The translations under genes were made by a program, and so were the position numbers. Positions 33,207-41,787 of a stretch of 53,413 bases of DNA are shown here, in pieces. The notes below the pieces were generated by a model. That model saw only the letters and a program-made list of their open reading frames with translations. It was not told the DNA's origin and did no database searches. The stretch lies in NCBI GenBank assembly GCA_947074105.1, contig CAMTON010000015.1:1-53413 (forward strand), given 5' to 3'. The DNA is from an uncultured Bacteroidales bacterium (GTDB taxonomy: Bacteria; Bacteroidota; Bacteroidia; Bacteroidales; JAUNSR01). Position 1 is the stretch's first letter. Each line of letters begins with the position of its first letter.

Positions 33207-34898
33207 ATGGCAACACGAAAGGTAACAAATAAAAGCACTGATAAAATTAATATTCAGCTTTTAGCACGTCTTTGTAAAATGAAAGGAGTTAAAAGAGCTG
33301 TTATATCTCCGGGCTCACGTAATGCTCCTTTATCAGTTGCTTTCAACAGACAGGAAGGAATTGAATGTATATCACTTGTCGATGAGAGAAGTGCCGGGTT
33401 TTATGCTCTTGGCATCGCTCAACAGACAGATGAACCGGTTGTCGTGATATGTACTTCGGGTACCGCTCTTCTTAATTTGTCTCCTGCTATTGCTGAAGCC
33501 TATTATCAGCAGATACCTCTTATTGTGATTTCTGCTGACCGACCAAATGAATGGATTGATCAGGATGACAGTCAGACAATCCGCCAGGAAAATATTCTTG
33601 AAAAAATAGTAAAATTCAGTTGCTGCTATCGTTCGGAATCAGACAGAGAAGATGATGTATGGTATAACAACCGTATAGTCAATGATGCGATTAATATTGC
33701 CATGAACGGAGCCAAAGGACCGGTTCATATAAACGTGCCGCTTGAAGAACCTTTGTGTCGTACGACTGAAGCAACTCCGGTAGTCCCTCGTGTTTTCGGA
33801 GAAATAAAACCGGCATTTAACCTTACAAAAGAAACTGCGGTAGAATATGCTCAGTCAATAAACTGTTCGCTGAAAGTGATGATTCTTGTTTCAATGCAAC
33901 GTCCTAATGACGAGTTGAACAAGATTCTTAATACACTATCCGGTTTTCCTCAGATAGTTGTTCTTACTGAAACAATTTCCAATATGAGAGGCGATAAATT
34001 TATTGCCAATATCGACCGAACCATATCAAGGCTTACTGCAAATCAGAACAAAACATATAAACCTGATCTTCTTATTACCTTTGGCGGACCTTTAATTTCA
34101 AAGTTTATAAAAAGATTCCTCAGAGAGAATAAACCGGCTCATCATTGGCACATAGGAGAACAGTCGTATACAGTTGATACTTATACCATACTTACTCAAA
34201 GAATAAACAGCAGACCTGTTGATTTTCTGCGTTCTCTTCTTCCGCATATTCAGAATAACAAATCCAAATATGCTGAACGCTGGGTTTTAATGAATAAAAA
34301 AGCGGAGGAGCATCATCAGCAATTTATAAAAACACTTGTCTGGAGTGACTTTAAAGCCTTCTCGGTAATACTTCCTTTATTACCTAAAGAATCGAAACTT
34401 CAGCTTTCAAACGGGACTTCTGTCAGATACCACCAACTCTTTAAAAACAACAGGGTTGTACGTGTAGATGCAAACCGCGGCACAAGCGGTATCGACGGCT
34501 CAACATCTACAGCATCAGGTGCGGCTTCTACTTTTTACGGCGACACCACACTTATTACCGGTGATCTGAGTTTTCTGTATGATATCAATGCTATATGGAA
34601 TAAAAAGCTTTCATCAAGTTTTAAGATCATTGTGATCAATAACAATGGCGGGGGAATATTCCGTTTCATAAAAGGCCCTTCTACATTGTCGGAAATGGAA
34701 GAATATTTCGAAGCTACACATTCGATAGACATATCGAAGCTGGCCGAAGCTTACGGGCTAAACTATATTTCAGCACAGAATGAGAAAGAGCTTAAAAGAG
34801 CGATGAAAATCATATATGCCTGGGACAAACCTACAATACTTGAAGTCTTTACACCAAGGGAAGTGAATGATGAGATCCTGCGGTCATATTTCAAATAA
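33207..34898 (+). CDS. menD: SEPHCHC synthase MenD
   Basis: A 563-residue thiamin-diphosphate enzyme joining 2-oxoglutarate and isochorismate in menaquinone synthesis. Visible are the N-terminal part VKRAVISPGSRNAPLSVAF, the catalytic-Glu region LVDERSAGFYALGIAQ, GTSGTA-like CTSGTALLNLSPAIAEAYYQ, RGTSGIDGS, and the ThDP/Mg site GDLSFLYDINAIWN...NNNGGGIFRF. Length is normal. It lies between menF and menB. Confidence 0.95.
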   Translation: MATRKVTNKSTDKINIQLLARLCKMKGVKRAVISPGSRNAPLSVAFNRQEGIECISLVDERSAGFYALGIAQQTDEPVVVICTSGTALLNLSPAIAEAYYQQIPLIVISADRPNEWIDQDDSQTIRQENILEKIVKFSCCYRSESDREDDVWYNNRIVNDAINIAMNGAKGPVHINVPLEEPLCRTTEATPVVPRVFGEIKPAFNLTKETAVEYAQSINCSLKVMILVSMQRPNDELNKILNTLSGFPQIVVLTETISNMRGDKFIANIDRTISRLTANQNKTYKPDLLITFGGPLISKFIKRFLRENKPAHHWHIGEQSYTVDTYTILTQRINSRPVDFLRSLLPHIQNNKSKYAERWVLMNKKAEEHHQQFIKTLVWSDFKAFSVILPLLPKESKLQLSNGTSVRYHQLFKNNRVVRVDANRGTSGIDGSTSTASGAASTFYGDTTLITGDLSFLYDINAIWNKKLSSSFKIIVINNNGGGIFRFIKGPSTLSEMEEYFEATHSIDISKLAEAYGLNYISAQNEKELKRAMKIIYAWDKPTILEVFTPREVNDEILRSYFK

Positions 34899-34933
34899 TA
34901 AATGATATAATAACTGTTCTATGATATAAATAA

Positions 34934-34979
34934 TTCTTCCGGACCGGCATCGGAATTTATATTCCGAAATCGGCCGGAT
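34934..34979. other. stem-loop between menD and menB
   Basis: Interrupted stem TCCGGACCG...CGGAAT pairing with ATTCCG...CGGCCGGA around a TTAT loop, 40 bp after menD. No T-run follows, so it may be an attenuator or mRNA-processing structure rather than a full terminator. Confidence 0.55.
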
Positions 34980-35037
34980 TTAATTATGCATATGAATAAG
35001 TAACCCCGAATACGTATTTTTAAATTAGATTTTATAT

Positions 35038-35865
35038 ATGGATAATCAAAGAGAATGGATTACTCTGAAAGAGTATTCTGATATTAAATTTGAGATTTTT
35101 GAAGGTATAGCAAAAATCACTATCAATCGCCCTGAGGTTTATAACGCTTTCAGGCCTCAGACGATATTTGATATGCTTGACGCTATGAATTTCTGCCGCG
35201 AGTCGGAAGATATAGGTGTAATCGTATTGACAGGAGCAGGTACTAAAGCTTTTTGTGCCGGTGGTGATCAGAAAGTAAAAGGTGTAGGCGGATATATTGA
35301 TGAAAAAGGAGTTCCGCGTCTTAATGTTCTTGACCTTCATAAAGCGATACGCTCAATGCCTAAACCGGTTGTAGCTATGGTAAACGGTTATGCAATCGGA
35401 GGGGGTCATGTGCTTCATGTTGTTTGTGATCTTACTATAGCTTCTGAAAATGCAAAATTCGGACAGACAGGACCAAAAGTAGGAAGTTTTGACGCAGGAT
35501 TCGGCTCTTCTTATCTTGCCCGCTGCGTAGGTCAGAAAAAAGCAAGAGAAATATGGTTCCTTTGCAAACAATATACTGCTCTTGAAGCAGAACAGATGGG
35601 CATGGTAAATACCGTGGTACCTTTGGAAGAACTTGAGGATACTACGGTTGAATGGTGTAAGATAATGCTTCAGAGAAGTCCGATGGCATTAAGAATGATA
35701 AAACGAGGACTGAATGCAGAGCTGGACGGACAACGCGGACTTATGGAGCTTGCAGGTGATGCGACACTAATGTACTATCTTATGGAGGAAGCACAGGAAG
35801 GGAAACACGCATTTCTTGAAAAACGTGATCCTGACTTCAAGAAATTCCCTAAATTCCCGGGATAA
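35038..35865 (+). CDS. menB: 1,4-dihydroxy-2-naphthoyl-CoA synthase MenB
   Basis: A 275-residue crotonase-fold enzyme that closes the naphthoquinone ring from o-succinylbenzoyl-CoA. Diagnostic parts are [28 protein letters not shown], the oxyanion region [40 protein letters not shown] and the C-terminal [14 protein letters not shown]. Close to textbook MenB throughout. A terminator-like hairpin follows at 35921-35957. Confidence 0.96.
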   Translation: MDNQREWITLKEYSDIKFEIFEGIAKITINRPEVYNAFRPQTIFDMLDAMNFCRESEDIGVIVLTGAGTKAFCAGGDQKVKGVGGYIDEKGVPRLNVLDLHKAIRSMPKPVVAMVNGYAIGGGHVLHVVCDLTIASENAKFGQTGPKVGSFDAGFGSSYLARCVGQKKAREIWFLCKQYTALEAEQMGMVNTVVPLEELEDTTVEWCKIMLQRSPMALRMIKRGLNAELDGQRGLMELAGDATLMYYLMEEAQEGKHAFLEKRDPDFKKFPKFPG

Positions 35866-35920
35866 CAGAAGTAAAAATAATTCAGGCTACAGAGAATATA
35901 GAAATAAAATATAGCAGATA

Positions 35921-35957
35921 AAGAGTGTTACGGACATATAGTCCCTGGCACTCTTTT
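35921..35957 (+). terminator. terminator between menB and menC
   Basis: Stem AAGAGTG/CACTCTT with an inner GGAC/GTCC stem and a T-run. It implies that menC is at least partly transcribed from its own promoter. Confidence 0.75.
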
Positions 35958-35964
35958 TTATTTA

Positions 35965-35972
35965 TATCTTTA
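35965..35972 (+). promoter_or_regulatory. weak -7-like element before menC
   Basis: TAtcTTTA, one base from TAnnTTTG, 14 bp before the first menC ATG and directly after the terminator. Confidence 0.4.
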
Positions 35973-35986
35973 TCCTTATAAAAAAA

Positions 35987-37066
35987 ATGCTTATGCTGAA
36001 ACTGACATTCTATCCATATATTCTTGATTTTATTGAACCCGGCGGCACATCAAGAGGAGTAATGCTTAAAAGAAAAATATGGATTCTCTTTCTGGAAAAC
36101 GAAAACGGCGAAACAGGGATTGGCGAATGTGCGCCACTGGAGGGTCTTAGTTGTGAAAATATAGAAGAAATAGATTCTCTTCTTCAGAATATATCTTCTG
36201 ATCCGGCCAGATATATTTCAGATCTTTCTTATCTGGATGAATTCCCTTCGGTAAAATTTGCTCTTGAAATGGCATATATAGATCTGATTAATAAAGGAAA
36301 ATCTGAATGGTTTCCTTCTGAATTCACTAAAGCGCAGGACCATATTAAGATTAACGGACTTATCTGGATGGGGACAAAAGAAAAAATGCTTGAAAGAGTA
36401 GGAGAGAAGTTGTCTCAGGGATTTACATGTCTGAAATTCAAAATCGGAGCGATCAATTTTTCTGATGAATATGAACTGATCAGATCCGTCAGAGAAAAAT
36501 ATGATAAATCTATACTGGAAATAAGAGTAGACGCGAATGGCGCTTTTTCATACGAAGAGGCACGTCGTGTATTGGATAAACTTAATAAAATAGATATCCA
36601 CTCTATTGAACAACCGCTGAAAGCAGGTAAAATAGAAGAAACATCCCGCCTTTGCGCTGATACTCCCGTGCCGATAGTCCTTGATGAAGAACTTATCGGC
36701 ATACATAATACAGAAAAAAGAAAGCAACTTCTCGGATTTATAAAACCTCAGTATATAATACTAAAACCGTCACTGACCGGAGGTTTTTCTTCTTCTGACA
36801 CATGGATATCACTGGCTGAGGAAAACTCGGTAAAATGGTGGATTACATCGGCTCTCGAATCAAATATAGGGCTTAATGCCATTGCGCAATGGACATATAC
36901 AAAACATAATGACCTACCTCAGGGTCTGGGCACGGGCAAAGTATTTTCCAATAATTTCCCATCTGCCGTTTTTACAAAAGGTGAACGTCTTTTTATAGAC
37001 AAGGACTACAATAACGATTATCAGACTCTTAAAAGCCGGTTAAAGCTTCAGAAAAGAGATTCTTAA
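35987..37066 (+). CDS. menC: o-succinylbenzoate synthase MenC
   Basis: A 359-residue enolase-superfamily enzyme that dehydrates SHCHC to o-succinylbenzoate. Motifs: GIGECAPLEGLS near the N-terminus, catalytic Lys in TCLKFKIGA, metal ligands in IRVDANGAF, IEQPLKAG and LDEELIG, and the second catalytic Lys in IILKPSLTGG. The metal-binding acidic residues are all present. Position after menB supports the name rather than a dipeptide epimerase. ATG at 35987 or 35993 both possible. No menE follows; the next gene is fucO. Confidence 0.9.
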   Translation: MLMLKLTFYPYILDFIEPGGTSRGVMLKRKIWILFLENENGETGIGECAPLEGLSCENIEEIDSLLQNISSDPARYISDLSYLDEFPSVKFALEMAYIDLINKGKSEWFPSEFTKAQDHIKINGLIWMGTKEKMLERVGEKLSQGFTCLKFKIGAINFSDEYELIRSVREKYDKSILEIRVDANGAFSYEEARRVLDKLNKIDIHSIEQPLKAGKIEETSRLCADTPVPIVLDEELIGIHNTEKRKQLLGFIKPQYIILKPSLTGGFSSSDTWISLAEENSVKWWITSALESNIGLNAIAQWTYTKHNDLPQGLGTGKVFSNNFPSAVFTKGERLFIDKDYNNDYQTLKSRLKLQKRDS

Positions 37067-37192
37067 GTTATAAAAGAATAAATCATGACTGTTATGTCAT
37101 AAATATAAAAAGTAGTGTCATTTTGAATAATATCATTAATCAAATAAAATAATATTTTGGCGCCATACTTTTAATTACTTATTAAACATACC

Positions 37193-38350
37193 ATGAAACG
37201 AATCATTTTAAATGAAACTTCCTATTTCGGAGCAGGATGCCGCTCTGTAATAGCAGAAGAAGTCGCTCGCCGCGGCTTCAGAAAAGCATTTTTTGTAACA
37301 GACAAAGATCTTATAAAATTCGGTGTTGCCGATAAGATTACACAGGTCCTTAACGCTGCTTCAATTCCCTTTGAACTGTTCAGTGATGTAAAAGCCAACC
37401 CTACTATTGCCAACGTACAGCACGGAGTGGAAGCATATAAGAAATCAGGAGCTGATTTTATTATAGCCTTAGGAGGCGGATCTTCAATAGATACTGCAAA
37501 AGGGATAGGTATTGTAGTTAACAACCCTGAGTTTGCAGATGTAAAATCACTTGAGGGAGTTGCTGACACAAAACACAAAGCTGTACCGACATTCGCTCTT
37601 CCGACTACTGCGGGAACAGCTGCCGAAGTAACTATAAACTATGTAATAATAGACGAAGATGCAAAAAAGAAAATGGTTTGTGTCGATCCTAATGATATTC
37701 CGGCTGTCGCTATTATTGATCCTGAACTGATGTATTCAATGCCTAAAGGACTTACCGCTGCTACAGGAATGGATGCTCTTACTCATGCCATTGAAAGTTA
37801 TATAACACCGGGAGCATGGGCTATGAGTGACATGTTTGAGATAAAAGCTATTGAAATGATAGCTCAGAATCTTAAAAATGCTGTTGACAACGGTAATGAT
37901 ACTCTTGCCCGCGATAATATGGCACAGGCACAGTATATAGCAGGTATGGGATTCTCAAATGTAGGACTGGGGATAGTTCATTCTATGGCTCACCCGCTCG
38001 GAGCATTCTATGATACTCCGCACGGTGTAGCAAATGCGTTACTTCTTCCTTATGTGATGGAGTATAATGCAGATTCTCCTGCTGCTCCCAAATATAAAGA
38101 TATTGCCGGAGCCATGGGAGTTGATATTGAAGGAATGAATACCGAAGAAGGAGTAAAAGCAGCTATTGAAGCAGTAAAGAAACTGTCGGAAAGTATTAAT
38201 ATTCCTCAGAAGCTGTCCGAAATAGGAGTAAAGGAAGAAGATATTCATGATCTTGCCGTAGCAGCATATGGTGATGTCTGCACAGGAGGTAATCCTCGTC
38301 CTACATCCGTAGAAGATATTGAAGCCATTTACAGAAAAGCTTACAGATAA
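37193..38350 (+). CDS. fucO: iron-dependent alcohol dehydrogenase, lactaldehyde reductase type
   Basis: A 385-residue group III (Fe-dependent) alcohol dehydrogenase. NAD-binding GGGSSIDTAKGIG and the metal-binding region ALTHAIESY...GIVHSMAHPLGAFYDTPHGVANALL (Asp and three His) are intact. The overall match is to FucO, which reduces L-lactaldehyde to 1,2-propanediol during fucose or rhamnose fermentation. No fucose genes are next to it here, so substrate is by family only. Single gene with a strong terminator. Confidence 0.88.
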   Translation: MKRIILNETSYFGAGCRSVIAEEVARRGFRKAFFVTDKDLIKFGVADKITQVLNAASIPFELFSDVKANPTIANVQHGVEAYKKSGADFIIALGGGSSIDTAKGIGIVVNNPEFADVKSLEGVADTKHKAVPTFALPTTAGTAAEVTINYVIIDEDAKKKMVCVDPNDIPAVAIIDPELMYSMPKGLTAATGMDALTHAIESYITPGAWAMSDMFEIKAIEMIAQNLKNAVDNGNDTLARDNMAQAQYIAGMGFSNVGLGIVHSMAHPLGAFYDTPHGVANALLLPYVMEYNADSPAAPKYKDIAGAMGVDIEGMNTEEGVKAAIEAVKKLSESINIPQKLSEIGVKEEDIHDLAVAAYGDVCTGGNPRPTSVEDIEAIYRKAYR

Positions 38351-38381
38351 ATAATAAACAAAATATTTCTTTCTTCATTTC

Positions 38382-38427
38382 AGGGAGAGCGGTTGCAGAA
38401 AATGCAATCGTTCTCCCTGTCTTTTTT
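38382..38427 (+). terminator. terminator after fucO
   Basis: Stem GGGAGAGCGGTTGCA paired with TGCAATCGTTCTCCC, small loop, then CTTTTTT. Confidence 0.9.
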
Positions 38428-38467
38428 AATCTCTCCTGTTTTTATATACTCCCTACTTATTTTTTGT

Positions 38468-38546
38468 GCAACTGTACAGTTGTCATATGTAAACTGCGCA
38501 GTGTTAATATGACAACCGTACAGTTAACATATAACAACCGACCATG
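38468..38546. repeat. 22-bp palindromic tandem repeat array, locus B
   Basis: Three 22-bp units at 38468-38489, 38490-38511 and 38512-38533 and a decayed fourth to about 38546. The unit is the same as at locus A (4266-4344), core AACTGTACAGTT in the best copy, ending TCATATG. It starts about 40 bp after the fucO terminator and lies before a long gene-free stretch. Confidence 0.85.
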
Positions 38547-39230
38547 TTTTAATAATATCATTATATCACTATCGGAAATAGTGATATTGAGTTTTGCATC
38601 ACTGTTTTTGATCTCATAAACGACGGATGATAAATACAAGAAATAATTTCTTAAAATGATCGGCAATAATTTATTAAAAGGAAAGTAATATGATAAAATT
38701 GTCCTGATTTATCAATTTATCCCGTTAAATATATATGTTCTAATTATTTATTGACTTTGTATATTGAGGTTTTTGCAGACATGTTTTATCAATAGAGAAT
38801 ATAAAAATATCGTTAATAAAAAAATACAATTCCATTTTGATAAAAATGGAAAGAATTTACCAAAACGGACATTAAAATTTACGAAATGGGAAGTGGTGGG
38901 CTTTTGTCAGTTGGTGAAAATACAATGAAAATGACAAAATAAGTGCTTAAATATATGATGAGGATAGTTTTTTTGTTCATATCGGAAAATTATAACAAAT
39001 AGTAGTCAAATTTTCCGATTGGTAAAAAGTGGGAGAAATTTCCGAAATCGTAAATGTTAAAATGTTAAATTGTGTTGTATAGAAATCAATTTTATTATTA
39101 AGGATAGCATAAAAATATATTTAAACTTATTTGCGGAACATTTAGAAAACGGATAAAGCTTATTGATCTGCCTTCTGATTAAAGGAATATAATCATAGAA
39201 TGCCTGATATTGATTTTATATGAAAGATTT
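38547..39230. other. gene-poor structured intergenic region
   Basis: No convincing long gene. It holds a 9-bp hairpin (TTCCATTTT at 38830-38838 with its complement at 38843-38851, 4-nt loop), an 11-bp inverted repeat (ATCGGAAAATT at 38981-38991 and complement at 39009-39019), and a tiny open frame at 38886-38942 (18 residues, beginning MGSGGLLSVGENT). The base composition is very AT-rich except around that tiny frame. It could be a regulatory or non-coding RNA region for the gene at 39231. Confidence 0.45.
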
Positions 39231-39713
39231 ATGAATTTTCTGTCTGATCATTTTAAAAACTTCTTGCTAAAAAGAAATGTGTTAGGATGTCTCGGTAAAG
39301 TGTACTTTTTTAAAGAATACAATTCTCCGATAATAGCGACAGGGTCAAAAAAATCGGGATTTAAACGAAAATATTCTTCATGGTTATACAGATTGTATGG
39401 CATTCCTGATCTTGAAAAATTAAAATCATATAGGAGTATGTCTGATAAGAAAAATAAAATAAAAGCAATATTTGATAAGGACAACAAATCTCCTTCAGAC
39501 ATTAATCTTCTTAAAGATTTGATAAAGTTGATCTCGCTGCTGGATAAAGAAATTAAAATCATTTATATATTATATCTGTCCGGGTACACTTTAGAAGATA
39601 TTTCTGAAAAAAATGATGTAAGCTTAGAATATGTAAAAAAGTCGATAAAAGCGGCTGAAAATATAATAACCGAAAAATTAGAGAAGCTCTGTCGTGATAA
39701 AGATTTAACATGA
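39231..39713 (+). CDS. small protein with sigma-70 region-4-like helix-turn-helix
   Basis: A 160-residue, Lys-rich protein. The C-terminal 55 residues (LLDKEIKIIYILYLSGYTLEDI, then SEKNDVSLEYVKKSIKAAENI) follow the sigma-70 region 4 pattern, with a helix-turn-helix at YTLEDISEKNDVSLEYVKKS. The N-terminal half matches no sigma region 2 that I recognise, so it may be a partial sigma factor or a specialised DNA-binding protein. The TTG at 39210 extends the frame; ATG at 39231 is taken. Codon use is very AT-rich. A terminator follows at 39724-39767. Next gene is the 7TM-AraC regulator. Confidence 0.6.
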   Translation: MNFLSDHFKNFLLKRNVLGCLGKVYFFKEYNSPIIATGSKKSGFKRKYSSWLYRLYGIPDLEKLKSYRSMSDKKNKIKAIFDKDNKSPSDINLLKDLIKLISLLDKEIKIIYILYLSGYTLEDISEKNDVSLEYVKKSIKAAENIITEKLEKLCRDKDLT

Positions 39714-39723
39714 TAATGTCTTC

Positions 39724-39767
39724 AGCCAAAGGAGCACAATGACGATAGTTCCCCTTTGCTTTTTTTT
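39724..39767 (+). terminator. terminator after the sigma-4-like gene
   Basis: Stem AGC-AAAGG paired with CCTTTGCT (one bulge), followed by seven T. Confidence 0.75.
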
Positions 39768-40152
39768 AGATGATAATGCTAAATTTTATTGTTGTTTAAG
39801 TTTATTATAAACTAAATATAGTTTATCCTTAATAATGCCGCCTGTAAATGTTTCTTAATAAAATGCAGGTTGGCATAAGTTGAAAATAAACTAATTTTGA
39901 TATGTATAAGGAATCTAAATAACAATAATAAACATCTATTTGCTTAATTATAACTTCTATTACTGGGGTTGTGATATTAATTTAATAATAATTAATAATA
40001 ACAGAAGATCAGAACGATCAATTTCAAAGGAATAGTTCGCAAAGATTCCGGTTTTCTGTCATATGATCATTGTTTGCAAGGGATTGATAATTTAGAATAT
40101 ATTATTTCCGTAAGACGATGTCATTAAATAATTAATACATTCTATTTCCATT
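39768..40152. other. 385-bp AT-rich gap with no recognised gene
   Basis: AT-rich spacer before the 7TM-AraC gene. I see no gene, no clear TAnnTTTG element close to the ATG and no strong structure. Confidence 0.5.
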
Positions 40153-41421
40153 ATGAATAACATTTTTTATTCACTCAGTTTGACTACTATTATTGTTAAT
40201 TTTCTTTGTTTGTTTATATATCTCCGAATATTGAAATATAGCAATAAGTACAATAAAACTATGCCTCTGCATGGGCTTAAATTCTTTGTGCTTATACATG
40301 CGGCAAAGTTTATTCAGCTTATATATCTTTTTAATATAGAGGAAGTGTTTTATGCAAGATATTCATTACTGGTGGATTTTATGCTTTATTTCCCTTTGTC
40401 CTCTCTTTTCTGGTGCAGTTTTCTGCAGCTGCAAAGCAAGGCACGGAAGACATGTAATGTTTTAGTGGCATATTCTCTAGTATTTCTTGCGGTTCTTACA
40501 CTTGGTATAATTGTTGATAAAGAGTTTATTGTAGAAAACTGGCTGACAATAAGAACTATAGCGATTTTTATAAGTCTTATCAGCCTTTTAATGTATTTCT
40601 CAAACATACATCTTGAATATATAAGAGGGTATTTTCTTTATAAATCCGGTAAAGCAGAATCTTTGAATTTTCCGAAGTCATATGCAGCAAAGGTTATAGC
40701 AATAGTATATCTGAATGTAATTGTTTATGCCAGTGTATTTCTGATAGGAGGTCATGACGGCAGATTATTTGCTAATATCTATTTCTCAATACTTAATATC
40801 TATATTCTTAATTTCTGGATTCAAAAGTTGATAATGGACTCTGTCAAGCATAAAAGTGAGATTATTATGGATTCTGAACTTGTCCTTTCTGAAAATGAAC
40901 TGAAAAAAATTGATCATTATTTCTCATCATTATATACGGAATCGCCTGTTTCCGCGGAAAATAATCCTGAATATTATAATAAGGCGGAAGTAAATGAAGA
41001 AGATGATGATTATCAGTCAAAAAATCGTCTGGAATATATGTATGAAGCAATTCTGAATGACGTACATTCTATTATAAATGAGAATAAGCTTTACCGCAAG
41101 TCTGATCTTAAACTTCAGGATCTGCTGAAATATATAAATACTAACAGAACCTATCTTTCCGCAGCAATCAACAAGAATGAAAATACTAATTTTTATAAAT
41201 TGATCCTGAAATACAGGATGACACATTTCTATTATCTTATAAATGAAGAAAAAGATATTCTGCTTAGTGAAGCGGCATTTGATTCCGGATTCGGTACATC
41301 GAAAGTTCTCAGTCGCGTTTTCAGACAGGAACTTGATATAACACCTTCAGATTTCAAAAAGCTTACTCCGCTTGAACAGTCACAGATTCTTAAGGATAAA
41401 GATCTGCTGATGAAACGATGA
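40153..41421 (+). CDS. membrane-bound AraC-family regulator (7TM plus HTH)
   Basis: A 422-residue protein. Seven hydrophobic helices fill residues about 1-235 (for example SLTTIIVNFLCLFIYLRIL and IYFSILNIYILNFWI), then a charged linker, then an AraC-type HTH at about 310-410: LLKYINTNRTYLSAAINKNE as first helix-turn-helix and LSEAAFDSGFGTSKVLSRVF, ending RQELDITPSDFKKL. It probably senses a membrane or periplasmic signal and regulates transcription while membrane-anchored. The two spacers on either side give no obvious target. Confidence 0.85.
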   Translation: MNNIFYSLSLTTIIVNFLCLFIYLRILKYSNKYNKTMPLHGLKFFVLIHAAKFIQLIYLFNIEEVFYARYSLLVDFMLYFPLSSLFWCSFLQLQSKARKTCNVLVAYSLVFLAVLTLGIIVDKEFIVENWLTIRTIAIFISLISLLMYFSNIHLEYIRGYFLYKSGKAESLNFPKSYAAKVIAIVYLNVIVYASVFLIGGHDGRLFANIYFSILNIYILNFWIQKLIMDSVKHKSEIIMDSELVLSENELKKIDHYFSSLYTESPVSAENNPEYYNKAEVNEEDDDYQSKNRLEYMYEAILNDVHSIINENKLYRKSDLKLQDLLKYINTNRTYLSAAINKNENTNFYKLILKYRMTHFYYLINEEKDILLSEAAFDSGFGTSKVLSRVFRQELDITPSDFKKLTPLEQSQILKDKDLLMKR

Positions 41422-41452
41422 TTCCTGTTTTTTATAAATATATCTTTACGCT

Positions 41453-41488
41453 AAAGTTGCTCCACGGGAAACCGGGAGCAACTTTTTT
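41453..41488 (+). terminator. terminator after the 7TM-AraC gene
   Basis: Stem AAAGTTGCTCC paired with GGAGCAACTTT and six T. The stretch from here to 41704 holds nothing recognised. Confidence 0.85.
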
Positions 41489-41704
41489 ATTTATATACAT
41501 AATTAATTAATAATCATTTTATTAAAAACCGATAGTTTATAATCAGGTATTGTATATATGATTGTTTATCAGAGTCTACTTTTTTAATATTACGATTAAT
41601 GGTAATGTTTTGAATATTAATTGTATAATAATATAGAGAGCCTGTATTTTTACTATATGTCAGTGGGCTGAATAATAAGACGGTATTGGATGAATATAAC
41701 AGCA

Positions 41705-41747
41705 CAAAAAAAACAGGAAACCGGGATATTATCCTGATTTCCTGTTT
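41705..41747 (-). terminator. terminator after rlmD (minus strand)
   Basis: Perfect 10-bp stem (AAACAGGAAA at 41711-41720, complement at 41738-41747) with an inner GGAT/ATCC stem. On the minus strand it is followed by eight T. Confidence 0.85.
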
Positions 41748-41787
41748 CTGTATATATAAAGATATAATCGTTATCTTATAAATATAA

